64,000 nucleotides of DNA from Deinococcus planocerae (GCF_002869765.1 NZ_PNOR01000007.1:73005-137004), one strand, 5' to 3'; shown: positions 34,980 to 48,679, counted from the stretch's first letter. Program-made: numbers and translations. The notes: generated from the letters alone by a model not told the origin.

Positions 34980-34989
34980 GGGGAAGGGG

Positions 34990-34995
34990 TATTGT
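34990..34995 (+). promoter_or_regulatory. Leaderless -10 element (TATTGT)
   Basis: TATTGT lies 6 nt before GTG 35002 and decides the start of the NucS-like gene. Confidence 0.55.
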
Positions 34996-35001
34996 AAGGC
35001 C

Positions 35002-35928
35002 GTGGGAACTTTTTCTTTGTTCAGAGTAAGTGAGGGTCATTGCGAGCGACTCAATCATGAATCGTTCAAACTTGAGCGTGAACTTCAACGACTCATCGAG
35101 CAGAACATGGAGGGCCTGCTCGGGATTCGCTTTATCAAAAGCGAGCACGTGATATCTAACGGGAGAATAGACACTCTCGGCCTAGACGAAAACAATAGTC
35201 CTGTTATTGTCGAGTACAAGAGAGGGATCAACGACTCCGTTCTTTCGCAGGCACTTTTTTACCTTGATTGGCTCGTAAATCACAGGGCAGACTTCACTTT
35301 GCTTGTACAACAAAAATTGGGGGGTGACAAAGCTGGCCTGATCGATTGGTCAAAGCCAAGACTCGTATGTATAGCGGAGAATTATAGTCCCTACGACAGG
35401 TATGCAGTTAATCAAATTGGTAGAGAAATCCAACTTATACAATATTCTCGTCTCCCAGGCGATTTGCTGCTTTTAGAATTATTAAATGAGGCGGCAAACC
35501 CCTTCGGCAAAGGAAATTTAAGTAGTTTGGCCGATATTACCGACTCATCTGATTTTATTCTGCCCGAAGCAATAGGTGCGAGTCACCTTGATGTTTTGCC
35601 CACAAGTGATCCTTACATACAAGATGCCTTCCATATCATGGATCAACACATCCTCTCCTTAGGAAGCGACGTTGAGAAACGACCTTTAAAGGCGTACATA
35701 GCCTATCGTAAAGTCAAAAATTTTGCGTGTGTACTCATCCGCAAGAACAAGTTATACGTCTACTTGAAGCTAGACCCGAAGTCGGTCGAACTCATAGACG
35801 GCTTTACAAGTGATGCGCGTAACATCGGTCATCATGGAACGGGTGACTTGGAGGTCGTAATTGGCTCTCAGGAGAACGCCGAACGAGCCCTTCCCCTCAT
35901 TGATCGAGCTTACTCTGAAAACCTATGA
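35002..35928 (+). CDS. NucS-like (DUF91/DUF5655) PD-(D/E)XK endonuclease, low GC
   Basis: A 308-residue protein. The N-terminal half carries a PD-(D/E)XK site: Asp57 (GRIDTLGLD) and Glu71-x-Lys73 (VIVEYKRG), after a helix ELQRLIEQNMEGLLGI, as in NucS/DUF91 endonucleases. The C-terminal part (about 205-308) with SDPYIQDAF, RPLKAYIAYRKVKNFACV and KLYVYLKLDPKS looks like the DUF5655 domain often fused to such nucleases. A/T-rich codons are used far more than in any neighbour, so the gene was probably acquired recently. It is single, with no methylase or other partner. It could act in mismatch repair or in defence against foreign DNA. Confidence 0.85.
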   Translation: MGTFSLFRVSEGHCERLNHESFKLERELQRLIEQNMEGLLGIRFIKSEHVISNGRIDTLGLDENNSPVIVEYKRGINDSVLSQALFYLDWLVNHRADFTLLVQQKLGGDKAGLIDWSKPRLVCIAENYSPYDRYAVNQIGREIQLIQYSRLPGDLLLLELLNEAANPFGKGNLSSLADITDSSDFILPEAIGASHLDVLPTSDPYIQDAFHIMDQHILSLGSDVEKRPLKAYIAYRKVKNFACVLIRKNKLYVYLKLDPKSVELIDGFTSDARNIGHHGTGDLEVVIGSQENAERALPLIDRAYSENL

Positions 35929-35979
35929 GATGAAGCGACGGACGCCCTTCCCACCACGTCCGCCTCACCCCTCTTTCCC

Positions 35980-36812
<833 letters not shown>

Positions 36813-36816
<4 letters not shown>

Positions 36817-37841
36817 CGCGCCACCTCCTGCCCGCGCAGGTCATGGGTGAGGCCGAAGTTCTCCCGGTAGAGCGCCTGAATCGCGTCGTACTCGGCGTCC
36901 GTCAGCGGCGCGGCCCCAAAGGTGGCGGCGTACTCCTCCAGCCCCTTCTCGTCGTAGATGTTGGGCAGAACGCTCGCCATCGCGGGGGAGCGCAGGGCGA
37001 ACTGGAGGGCGAGCTGGCCGATGGTGCGGCCCCGGCCCTCGACAAACTCAGCATTCAGCCCCTCGACCTTCTTCAGGCCGTCCTCCATCCACGCCTTGCG
37101 GCGGGCGTTGGTGGTCATCCGCCAGTTGCGGTGGTCGCCGGGCTCGAACTCGGTGTCGAGGGTCATGTACCCCTCCAGCAGCCCCGAGGCGTGCGGCACG
37201 CGGGCCATCACGCCGACGCCCTCCCCCTCGGCGACGGGAAGAATCTGCTCGCCGAGCACCTGTTCCAGCAGGTTGTAGATGATCTGGGTGGGCGCCCGGC
37301 GCTCCTTGATGGAGGCGATGCCCTCCTCGATCTGCCGCTCGTTCAGCGCGGGGCCGAGGGCGGTGCCGTAGGCGCGGATCAATCCCTCCGCCTTGAGCCC
37401 CTCCAGTTCCGCCCACAAGTCGTCCTTGCGGATGGCGTCCACGCGGCAGTTGTGAAGCTGGTAGTAGTCGATGTAGTCGGTGCCCAATCTCTTCAGCGAG
37501 CCCTCCAGCGCCTTGCGGAGGTACGCGGGTGTCCAGTCGTGGGGGCGCTCCTGCTGGCCGGGGCGTTCGGGGTGGGTGTAGATGTCGTAGCCGAACTTCG
37601 TGCCGATGACGAGCTGATCGCGCACATCGCCGAGGGCCCGGCGCTGGATCTCCTCCGCACGGCCCGAGGCATAGGTGTCGGCGTTGTCGAAAAAGGTGAG
37701 GCCGAGGTCGAAGGCGCGCCGGAGCAGCCGCACGGCCATGTCCTCGTCCTTCACGCCCCACCACGTCGTGCCCACCGTCCACACGCCGAAGCCCACCGCG
37801 CTCACGGTGAGGTCGGTGCCAAGTAGCTGTCGGTATTCCAT
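36813..37841 (-). CDS. Aldo/keto reductase
   Basis: A 342-residue AKR. It starts [19 protein letters not shown]; the catalytic Asp and Tyr are in [16 protein letters not shown], the Lys in VIGTKFGYD and the His in YYQLHNCR. It belongs to a branch distinct from the AKR at 16234. It is the first gene of a two-gene unit with hemQ. A link of this AKR to heme supply is possible, but only the coupling supports it. Confidence 0.92.
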
Positions 37842-37906
37842 GCCCGGAGTATTTCACCGCCTCACGGGGACAATGCACCCCGAACGAGCGGTCAGGGGAA
37901 GGCGAC

Positions 37907-37912
37907 TATCAT
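37907..37912 (+). promoter_or_regulatory. Leaderless -10 element (TATCAT)
   Basis: TATCAT lies 6 nt before GTG 37919. Confidence 0.55.
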
Positions 37913-37918
37913 CTGGCC

Positions 37919-38422
37919 GTGAGACAGCCCATCCCCCTCGCCCGACCTTCTTCGCCGCTGCTCACGGCTCTCGTGGGGCTGGTCCCCCTGGTGCTGTTGG
38001 GCAGCGCCTGGCTGCCGGTCGGCGAGCCCATGCCCCTGCCCGTCCGCCTCCTGTTCACGCTGATGGCTGCCGGGCTGATCGCGCTGTTTGTCTGGCTGCC
38101 CCGCCGCCTGGGCTACGCGCTGACCGACGAGGGGCTGGAGATTCGGCGAGCCTCGGGCACCTTCGTCTGGCCCTACCGCGACCTGCGGGCGGGCGCCACC
38201 GCTCACGGCCTGGGCGTCAAGCAGGCGGGCGTGAATGCGCCGGGCTACTACTCTGGAGCCTTCGCGTGGCTGGGGGAAGGCCCGAACACCGTCCTGGCCC
38301 TCTCCTCATCCACCCGGGACGGCGTGCTGGTGACCTACCAGGGGAAGCGGTACTTTCTGACGCCCGCCGACTCGAACGCCTTCCTGCGCGAATTGCGGGC
38401 GCGGGGTGTGCCTGATGCCTGA
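37919..38422 (+). CDS. PH-domain membrane protein, 167 aa
   Basis: Two membrane helices (about 15-32 and 45-62) precede a soluble domain with LGYALTDEGLEIRRASGTFVW, split here only by description, a pattern of bacterial PH domains (bPH) as in YdbS/YdbT-like proteins. GTG 37919 is chosen because of the -10 element 6 nt upstream. It diverges from the aldo/keto reductase gene. Role unknown, perhaps at the membrane. Confidence 0.7.
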   Translation: MRQPIPLARPSSPLLTALVGLVPLVLLGSAWLPVGEPMPLPVRLLFTLMAAGLIALFVWLPRRLGYALTDEGLEIRRASGTFVWPYRDLRAGATAHGLGVKQAGVNAPGYYSGAFAWLGEGPNTVLALSSSTRDGVLVTYQGKRYFLTPADSNAFLRELRARGVPDA

Positions 38423-38587
38423 CCCGGCCTCACTCCTCGCGCGCCACTTGCTCTGTCACCGCCCGAGGCGGATTTTTGTCGCTCTCCAAGTGAAAGCCTC
38501 CGCGGCGTGATCATCAAACCTTGAAATCCCGCGCTGGCTTGCGGAAATGAGGCGCGTCCATCCCTCACCCTGCGCCCAGGAGGCCCC

Positions 38588-39016
38588 ATGAACAAGAAAC
38601 CCGAGGAGAAGTACACCGACCCCGAACTGCGCGAACGGCTCAAGGACGAGATCATGCAGTCCGACAAGGGCGGCGCGCCCGGGCAGTGGTCGGCGCGCAA
38701 GAGCCAACTCCTCGTCCGCGAGTACGAGGCGCACGGCGGCGGTTACATCGGGGAAAAGGACGAGGCCGCCCGCTCGCTCGAACACTGGACCGAGCAAGAC
38801 TGGCAGACCGTGGACGGCGACGACCACGCCCGGCACAGGAACAGCGTGAGCCGTTACCTCCCCAAGGCGGTGTGGGAGGCCCTGACCCCCGAGGAACGCC
38901 GCGAGGCCGAGCAGAGCAAGGTGCGCGGCTCGAAAGAAGGCGAGCAGCACGTGGACTGGCCCCCCGCCGTCCGGCGCGCGATGGAGCGCTTCGAGAAGGA
39001 GCAGGGCGGCAAATAG
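38588..39016 (+). CDS. DUF5872-family protein, 142 aa
   Basis: A charged, soluble protein with YTDPELRERLKDEIM, DKGGAPGQWSARKSQLL, RSLEHWTEQDWQTVDG and SRYLPKAVWEALTPEE, a set of motifs I recall from DUF5872 proteins. Function is unknown; the many Lys, Arg, Asp and Glu residues suggest a nucleic-acid or stress role. AGGAGG precedes the ATG. A terminator follows at 39109. Confidence 0.8.
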   Translation: MNKKPEEKYTDPELRERLKDEIMQSDKGGAPGQWSARKSQLLVREYEAHGGGYIGEKDEAARSLEHWTEQDWQTVDGDDHARHRNSVSRYLPKAVWEALTPEERREAEQSKVRGSKEGEQHVDWPPAVRRAMERFEKEQGGK

Positions 39017-39068
39017 GGCGCTGCTGCCGGGGGAGGTCGGTCGTCACCGCCCCATTGAGCGTATAAAG

Positions 39069-39097
39069 TTGACAACGAATGCATCCCGCGCTATCTT
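39069..39097 (+). promoter_or_regulatory. Near-consensus sigma70 promoter pointing into a terminator
   Basis: TTGACA (39069-39074), a 17-bp spacer, and TATCTT (39092-39097). Transcription would start near 39104, just 5 nt before a terminator stem, giving an RNA of fewer than 30 nt. No gene lies between. Confidence 0.5.
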
Positions 39098-39108
39098 TCT
39101 TCATATCA

Positions 39109-39131
39109 CCGCCCAAGAGGGCGGCTTTTTT
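39109..39131 (+). terminator. Intrinsic terminator after the DUF5872 gene
   Basis: CCGCCC pairs with GGGCGG around AAGA, followed by CTTTTTTG. One of the clearest terminators in the window. Confidence 0.85.
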
Positions 39132-39206
39132 GTGCCGGTCCGTGACCTCCTGCCGGGTTCGGAGGACCGGCGGGGCTCACCGGCCCGCGCCCCGACGGGT
39201 TGCGGT

Positions 39207-39608
39207 TCACTCCGGTGCTGGTTTACGTCCTGTCACGGGGCGCCCGGCCTCCGACCACGCCTTCATCCCGCCGTCCAGGTGAGCGACGTTCGTGTAGCCC
39301 ATCTGCCGGAGGGTGTCGGCGGCGAGGGCGGAGCGGCCCCCGGAGGCACAGTGCAGGATGAGGCGGCGGCCAGGGTCGAACTCGGGCCGGTGGTACGGGC
39401 TCGTCGGGTCGGCCCAGAACTCCAGCATTCCGCGTGGCGCGGCCACGGCACCGGGAATAACGCCCGTCTGGTCCTGCTCGCCGGGTTCGCGCAGATCGAC
39501 CAGCACGGCGTCCCCACGCTCCAGCTCGGCGGCGACCTGATCAGCGGAGAGGTTCTCGACGCGTTGCCTGGCCTCCTGAACCATCTGCATAGCCGTCTTC
39601 GGTGACAT
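39207..39608 (-). CDS. Rhodanese-like sulfurtransferase
   Basis: A 133-residue single-domain rhodanese. The active-site loop is HCASGGRS (Cys87), and LVDLREPGEQ and GYTNVAHLDGGMKAW are family marks. The Cys carries a persulfide for sulfur transfer, cyanide detoxification or thiol chemistry. ATG 39608 gives MSPKTAMQMV; an earlier in-frame ATG adds a Ser/Gly-rich extension with no family look. Confidence 0.9.
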   Translation of the reverse strand: MSPKTAMQMVQEARQRVENLSADQVAAELERGDAVLVDLREPGEQDQTGVIPGAVAAPRGMLEFWADPTSPYHRPEFDPGRRLILHCASGGRSALAADTLRQMGYTNVAHLDGGMKAWSEAGRPVTGRKPAPE

Positions 39609-39756
39609 GACACCCTCCTTGCGACCGTCAGGGATCGCTCCCGCGGAGGAAGCGTCCCCTTCACAGGGTGATCCTGAAGCACGAGGACGAGATGAGGCGT
39701 AACCTCTCACCCCTCCGAAAAGCAGTGTCCCGCAGCCTCACCGCAAGACAGCCCGT

Positions 39757-40353
39757 TCATGTCCGTCGAGGAACGGGAAACACCAGCCGGAAGTCCGGCA
39801 CCCCCAGCGTCAGGTGCGGACGGACGGAGACGAGAGGGGGGTGAAGACCGTCCACGTGCAGGACGGTGAGGCGGGCGGGGGTGACGTGTCCCTGCGCGCT
39901 CGGTGTCGTGAAGAGCCAGCCCTCGTCCCCATCCAGCGCGGGCTGCGCCAGCGTTCGCAGCGGAGCGGGGACGAGTGCGGTGGTCACCGGGAGACGGAGG
40001 CCGCCCCACCGGTAAGCGAGGTGCGCGACCCCCCGCCCGTCCGCCCCGGTCACGCGCACCTGACCGCGGCCCGGCTCCCCCTCCCACTCGAATCCGGCGG
40101 GCCGCTTGGGAATGCCCCAGTTGCGGCGGCCCCCCGCCACGCTCGCGCGCGTGCTGACCACGATGGACCGCACCTGTGGGCGCGGCCCGGCGGGGCTGGC
40201 GACCGGAGCCTCCACCCACAGCAACTCGTCGTAGGGGCCGACCGGGGAAGACGCGTAGCGCACCAGCATCAGCGCCCCGAGCGGGAGATGCGGCGCGGGC
40301 GCGTAGAGCGCGACGAGGCCGTGCCCACGCAGGGTCCAGGGGGGCGGCGTCAT
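39757..40353 (-). CDS. Acetoacetate decarboxylase-family protein
   Basis: A 198-residue ADC-like protein. The stretch VVSTRASVAGGRRNWGIPK followed by RPAGFEW matches the family around its Lys, and LPLGALMLVRYASSPVG is the N-terminal core. True ADC uses a Schiff-base Lys; here the Lys of GIPKR is the probable match, but other ADC-like proteins are hydratase-aldolases, so the reaction is open. It diverges from the VOC gene at 40383. Confidence 0.8.
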   Translation of the reverse strand: MTPPPWTLRGHGLVALYAPAPHLPLGALMLVRYASSPVGPYDELLWVEAPVASPAGPRPQVRSIVVSTRASVAGGRRNWGIPKRPAGFEWEGEPGRGQVRVTGADGRGVAHLAYRWGGLRLPVTTALVPAPLRTLAQPALDGDEGWLFTTPSAQGHVTPARLTVLHVDGLHPPLVSVRPHLTLGVPDFRLVFPVPRRT

Positions 40354-40370
40354 GGGGGCAGGGTACGCGC

Positions 40371-40376
40371 TAGCCT
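40371..40376 (+). promoter_or_regulatory. Leaderless -10 element (TAGCCT)
   Basis: TAGCCT lies 6 nt before the ATG at 40383. Confidence 0.55.
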
Positions 40377-40382
40377 GCCCCC

Positions 40383-40745
<363 letters not shown>

Positions 40746-40747
40746 AA

Positions 40748-40793
40748 GCGGAAGGCAGATGGCCCGGGAGTGCTCCCGCCATCTGCCTTCCGC
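40748..40793. terminator. Long hairpin between converging genes
   Basis: A perfect 16-bp stem (40748-40763 with 40778-40793) with a further 6-bp stem in the loop (40765-40770 with 40773-40778). It lies between the VOC gene and the converging AI-2E permease gene. Its GGAAGGCAGATGG arm looks like a mobile Deinococcus intergenic repeat, which is inference. Confidence 0.6.
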
Positions 40794-40814
40794 CTTCGAC
40801 CTTCTGCGCCCCAA

Positions 40815-41930
<1,116 letters not shown>

Positions 41931-41937
41931 GCCGCCC

Positions 41938-41943
41938 ATGATA
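41938..41943 (-). promoter_or_regulatory. Leaderless -10 element (TATCAT) of the AI-2E gene
   Basis: TATCAT on the minus strand, 7 nt before the ATG at 41930. It overlaps an alternative ATG at 41939, which argues against that start. Confidence 0.45.
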
Positions 41944-42001
41944 TGGACTCGCCGCGCCGGACCCCTCCCATCCCGGTCACGGGTCGGGCCCGCGCCTCTG
42001 C

Positions 42002-42007
42002 TACAGT
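42002..42007 (+). promoter_or_regulatory. Leaderless -10 element (TACAGT) of the cysS leader
   Basis: TACAGT ends exactly 6 nt before the ATG of a leader ORF at 42014. No clear -35 is present, as with other leaderless promoters here. It drives cysS through a 121-nt leader. Confidence 0.6.
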
Positions 42008-42013
42008 GACCCC

Positions 42014-42055
42014 ATGTCCAGCGACCCCATGACCTTCGCCTGTTGCCTTCCCTAG
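42014..42055 (+). CDS. Leader peptide of cysS with tandem Cys codons
   Basis: ATG 42014 opens the 13-codon [16 protein letters not shown], which stops with TAG at 42053-42055. Two adjacent Cys codons (TGT TGC, 42041-42046) near the end are rare by chance in so short an ORF and are the mark of an amino-acid-sensing leader. The peptide starts at the predicted transcription start. It sits 80 nt upstream of cysteinyl-tRNA synthetase, which makes the link to cysteine supply direct. Confidence 0.7.
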   Translation: MSSDPMTFACCLP

Positions 42056-42116
42056 CGGTCAGCAGCGCCCCTGCCGCCGCGCCCCCCCTCGATGTGGTGC
42101 GGCGGCTTCCTTTGTT
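42055..42116 (+). promoter_or_regulatory. Cysteine-responsive transcription attenuator of cysS
   Basis: The terminator is an 11-bp stem (42073-42083 with 42096-42106, one G-T pair) followed by TTCCTTTGTT. A competing antiterminator can form from 42055-42065 with 42071-42080, using most of the terminator left arm. A ribosome stalled at the Cys codons would leave the antiterminator arm free, whereas one that reaches the stop codon would cover it and let the terminator form. Pairing was worked out by eye. Confidence 0.6.
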
Positions 42117-42134
42117 CCCCTGCCAGGAGTCCCC

Positions 42135-43610
<1,476 letters not shown>

Positions 43611-43625
43611 GCCTCGCCCCGCAGG

Positions 43626-43660
43626 GTGTCAGAAAGTTGTCAGGACTCCCTGCCTATCCT
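43626..43660 (+). promoter_or_regulatory. Pho-box-like promoter downstream of cysS
   Basis: GTGTCAGAAAGTTGTCAG (43626-43643) has two TGTCAG cores 11 bp apart, followed by an 11-bp gap and TATCCT (43655-43660). This is the canonical spacing of a PhoB-activated promoter. Transcription would start near 43667. Confidence 0.45.
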
Positions 43661-43666
43661 GAGGGC

Positions 43667-43738
43667 GAGCGGTGAACCCTTCACCCTCTTTCCCTCCCCG
43701 TAGAAGACGCGCCACCCTCCCCGGCGCGTCTTCTTGTT
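43667..43738 (+). ncRNA. Candidate small RNA, about 70 nt
   Basis: Between the Pho-box-like promoter and a strong terminator lies about 70 nt without a convincing ORF. It can fold into a 5' hairpin (GGTGAA with TTCACC) and the 3' terminator stem. The gene at 43812 has its own leaderless promoter, so this unit does not need to serve it. No Rfam-type family was recognised. Confidence 0.35.
43702..43738 (+). terminator. Intrinsic terminator
   Basis: A perfect 12-bp stem (43702-43713 with 43723-43734, 9-nt loop), followed by TGTTGT. It ends the candidate small RNA and any readthrough from cysS. Confidence 0.75.
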
Positions 43739-43799
43739 GTGGCGTGGAGCAAATAAACGCCGGGTCACCCCCGCCTCACCCGTGTGGGGAGCGCGGCGG

Positions 43800-43805
43800 T
43801 ACACT
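43800..43805 (+). promoter_or_regulatory. Leaderless -10 element (TACACT)
   Basis: TACACT lies 6 nt before the ATG at 43812. Confidence 0.55.
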
Positions 43806-43811
43806 CGCCCT

Positions 43812-44396
<585 letters not shown>

Positions 44397-44469
44397 GGCA
44401 AGAGCTTTCGGGTGGCCCGGGCCGCTCTCTTCTGGTTGGCGTGAAGAGGTCCGGCCTCTCCCCTGAGTC

Positions 44470-45279
44470 ATGATGGACTGGTCAGAGGAAGACTGGGACG
44501 GCTCCTGGCTCGTGATCCCCGACCTGCACGGGCACGCGACGCGGCTGCGAGCGGCGTTGCAAGTCGCAAACAGCATTCACCGCAGGTCCCGCCTCGTGTT
44601 TTTAGGCGACCTGATCGACGACTCGCCCCGCAGGCAGGAGGCGCGGCGGGCACGGGCCGACCCCGGAACAGCCGACGCCTCGCGCGAGGTGCTGGCGACG
44701 GTCCGCCGCCTCACCGAGTCGGGCCGCGCCGCCGTCCTCCTCGGCAACCATGAGGTGATGGCCGCTGCCGCCGTGCTGGACGACGACCGCGCGCTGATGA
44801 ACCTGTGGTGGAAGGTCGGTGGGCGCGAGGCCGCCGCGTCTTACGGTTGGGGCGGGAAGGGGGATGCGGGAGCCCTGGCCGGAGACCTGCGCTGGCTGAG
44901 GGAACACGGACGGCTGTGGCTGGAGGTCGGCCCACCGGGGGCCAGAGTGCTGCTCGCACACGCCACCCGTCCCAGCCCGCAACGCCTGGCGAGCGGGAAG
45001 AACCGGGCCGCCGACCTCTGGCCTTCCGATGCGGACGACGACGTGGTGTGGTTTCCCCTCGCGTTGCCCGGCGATCCCTCCACACGGCGACTCCACCCCC
45101 TGCCCGAGGGCTACCGGGCGAGCGTCCACGGCCATATGGAGACACCAGACCTCCACCAGATGCCCGACCGGGAGGGAAAACCCGCCCTTCAGATCGACCT
45201 GCATCCCGGCAAGGGGAAGGTGTGTCTGCTCCACATCGACGTGGACGGCGAGATAGAGCCGTATATCCGCCGGGTCTGA
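44470..45279 (+). CDS. Calcineurin-like metallophosphoesterase
   Basis: A 269-residue PP2A/bis(5'-nucleosyl)-tetraphosphatase-like enzyme. The metal motifs run in order: DLHGH (residues 18-22), GDLIDD, LGNHE, a later His in LLAHAT and the final HGH in SVHGHMETP. This set supports a dinuclear metal site that removes phosphate from proteins or dinucleotides. It is monocistronic, followed by a shared terminator. Confidence 0.9.
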   Translation: MMDWSEEDWDGSWLVIPDLHGHATRLRAALQVANSIHRRSRLVFLGDLIDDSPRRQEARRARADPGTADASREVLATVRRLTESGRAAVLLGNHEVMAAAAVLDDDRALMNLWWKVGGREAAASYGWGGKGDAGALAGDLRWLREHGRLWLEVGPPGARVLLAHATRPSPQRLASGKNRAADLWPSDADDDVVWFPLALPGDPSTRRLHPLPEGYRASVHGHMETPDLHQMPDREGKPALQIDLHPGKGKVCLLHIDVDGEIEPYIRRV

Positions 45280-45314
45280 CTGATCTCCCCCTCTGCACGA
45301 GCCCTCCAACGGCG

Positions 45315-45346
45315 AAGACTCCCACACCTTTCGGCCTGGGAGTCTT
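45315..45346. terminator. Bidirectional terminator between converging genes
   Basis: A perfect 10-bp stem (45315-45324 with 45337-45346). It is followed by GAGAACCGTT on the plus strand and TCGCCGTTGG on the minus strand. Confidence 0.6.
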
Positions 45347-45361
45347 GAGAACCGTTCTGCC

Positions 45362-46483
45362 TCAGTCCAGCAGCGGGTGATCGGTGTACCCCTTCTCCTC
45401 GCCCTGGTAGAAGGTGGTGCGGTCGGGGGTGTTCAGGGGCGCACCGCGGCGGAACCGCTCGGGCAGGTCGGGGTTGGCGATGGAGGCGGACCCGAAGGAC
45501 ACGAGATCCGCGTGCCCCTGCTCGATGATCCAGCTCGCGCCCCGCACGTCGTGGAAGCCGCCATTCGCCATCACCGCCCCGCCGAAGGTCCGGCGCACGA
45601 GCGGGAGCAGGGTGCGCTCCGGCAGCGCCGCGCCGCGCGTGGGCACGAACTCGGCGACGTGGACGTAACCGAGCCCCAAGGCGTTCAACTCCTCCAGCAG
45701 CCGGGTATACGTCGCCTCCAGGTTCTCGTCGCCGATCCCGGCGGCGCTTCCCGTGGGCGAGATGCGGTAGCCGACCCGCTCCGGCTCCCAGACCTCCAGC
45801 ACGGCGCGCGTGACCTCCAGCGGCAGCCGCAGGCGGTTGTCGAGGGAGCCGCCGTACTCGTCGGTGCGGGCGTTGCTGCCCGTCAGGAGGAACTGTTCGA
45901 GCAGGTAGCCGTTCGCCCCGTGAATCTCCACCCCGTCGAAGCCTGCATCCCTCGCGTTTAGGGCGGCCTTGCGGTAGTCGGCGACGAGGCCGGGGATTTC
46001 GGAAGTCTCCAGGGCGCGCGGCGTCACGAAGGGGTGGAAGCCGCCGTCGTAGCTCTTGTCGGGCGGCCCAGCGGGGATGGCGCTGGGGGCGACGGGCGTC
46101 TCGCCGTTCAGGTAGTCGGGGTGCGAGAGACGCCCGACATGCCACAGTTGCAGGAAGACGCGCCCGCCCCGCGCGTGGACCTCCTCCGTGATCGCCCGCC
46201 AGCCCGCCACCTGCTCGGGGCTGTAGATGCCGCTCGTGCGCGGGTAGCCCTTGCCCATAGGGCTGATCTGCGCCCCCTCGGTCAGGATCAGGCCGAAGCC
46301 CGCCCGCTGCGCGTAGTACTCGCGGACCAGAGGGCCGGGCACGTCCGTCCCCTCGTCGGCGCGGCTGCGGGTCAGGGGTGCGACCACCATGCGGTTTTTC
46401 AGCTTGTTCGGCCCGAGGCGAAAGGGCGTCAGGACGGCGGGCGTGGCGGTGGCCGTGTCCGACTTCGGTTCAAGTGTGGTCAT
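45362..46483 (-). CDS. Alkene reductase, old yellow enzyme family (NemA-like)
   Basis: A 373-residue FMN barrel. VVAPLTRSRA near the N-terminus binds FMN, the substrate pair is in DGVEIHGANGYLLEQFL, and the phosphate site is ADLVSFGSASIANPDLP. It reduces activated C=C bonds and nitroesters with NADPH and helps in electrophile stress. GAGAGGAGTACC precedes the ATG. An imperfect palindrome upstream could bind a repressor. Confidence 0.93.
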   Translation of the reverse strand: MTTLEPKSDTATATPAVLTPFRLGPNKLKNRMVVAPLTRSRADEGTDVPGPLVREYYAQRAGFGLILTEGAQISPMGKGYPRTSGIYSPEQVAGWRAITEEVHARGGRVFLQLWHVGRLSHPDYLNGETPVAPSAIPAGPPDKSYDGGFHPFVTPRALETSEIPGLVADYRKAALNARDAGFDGVEIHGANGYLLEQFLLTGSNARTDEYGGSLDNRLRLPLEVTRAVLEVWEPERVGYRISPTGSAAGIGDENLEATYTRLLEELNALGLGYVHVAEFVPTRGAALPERTLLPLVRRTFGGAVMANGGFHDVRGASWIIEQGHADLVSFGSASIANPDLPERFRRGAPLNTPDRTTFYQGEEKGYTDHPLLD

Positions 46484-46551
46484 TGGTGGTACTCCTCTCT
46501 TGAGGGAGCGAGTATGACCGCACTCCCCAAGCTGGATTGGAAATCACACCG

Positions 46552-46566
46552 CTTTGTTAAACGAAG
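46552..46566. promoter_or_regulatory. Imperfect palindrome upstream of the OYE gene
   Basis: CTTTGTTAAACGAAG is palindromic at 12 of 14 non-central positions. It lies about 70 bp upstream of the OYE start in AT-richer DNA, a likely repressor operator. Confidence 0.35.
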
Positions 46567-46599
46567 TACGCACGTTCTGCCTCCCGCTTGACCCCCACC

Positions 46600-46843
46600 G
46601 CTTCCCTGCGGCAGACTTCCCGCAGGCGTCGATCCGCAGGAGTACCGCGCCACGCACCCAGGAGCGAGCCTGAGACGGTGAGAGTCAGGCGGGGCCAGCA
46701 GCGCGGGAAGGGCGGCGGGGAGTCTGTTCAAAGTCACAAAAGTGCCAGCGTTGGCGAATTGCCGGGCTGGAACTGGGGTGGAACCGCGTGGAGCATGACT
46801 TCTGCGTCCCCAGGCGAGCACTTCGCCGGGGCCGTTCTCTTTT
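46600..46843 (+). promoter_or_regulatory. T-box riboswitch of glyS
   Basis: The conserved T-box core TGGGGTGGAACCGCG is at 46774-46788. It can form the antiterminator with 46803-46811 (CGCG with TGCG, GGG with CCC). The competing terminator is 46808-46811/46813-46817 with 46823-46831, followed by TTCTCTTTT. Uncharged tRNA-Gly should bind the TGGAAC bulge and favour readthrough into glyS. Stem I and its specifier codon could not be placed by eye, so the 5' border is approximate. Confidence 0.85.
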
Positions 46844-46874
46844 GCCTCCCCGGCGGGTGCGGAAAGGAGAGGTT

Positions 46875-48388
<1,514 letters not shown>

Positions 48389-48389
<1 letters not shown>

Positions 48390-48679
48390 TGCCGGAGCGG
48401 CTAACCGTCTTCCTGATCGTAGACAACGAGCCGGACGCCGAGGATGACTTCTACGCCCTGACCGGCGTGGTGGAGCGGGAGGGCGAAGAGGAAGTCTGGC
48501 GTGGGCAGGAAGGTCGCTGGCTTCCGCTGGACCCAGACTGGCGCCAGCGGCGGCGGGAGGTGACGGAGGACGTGCGTGATCTGCTCGGTCCCGCCGACTA
48601 CTTCCTGCCCGTCGTGGTGCGGCCCCTGCCAGACGGCCTGCTAGACGGAGTGCCGCTGGGCTGGAAACTTCCTCTCTGA
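48389..48679 (+). CDS. Hypothetical acidic protein, 96 aa, coupled to glyS
   Basis: A small acidic protein (MPERLTVFLIVDNEPDAED onward) with no recognised domain. Its ATG overlaps the glyS stop by one base (TGATG), so it is probably cotranscribed and coupled, and under the same T-box. Function unknown; it is not a known synthetase subunit. Confidence 0.65.
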
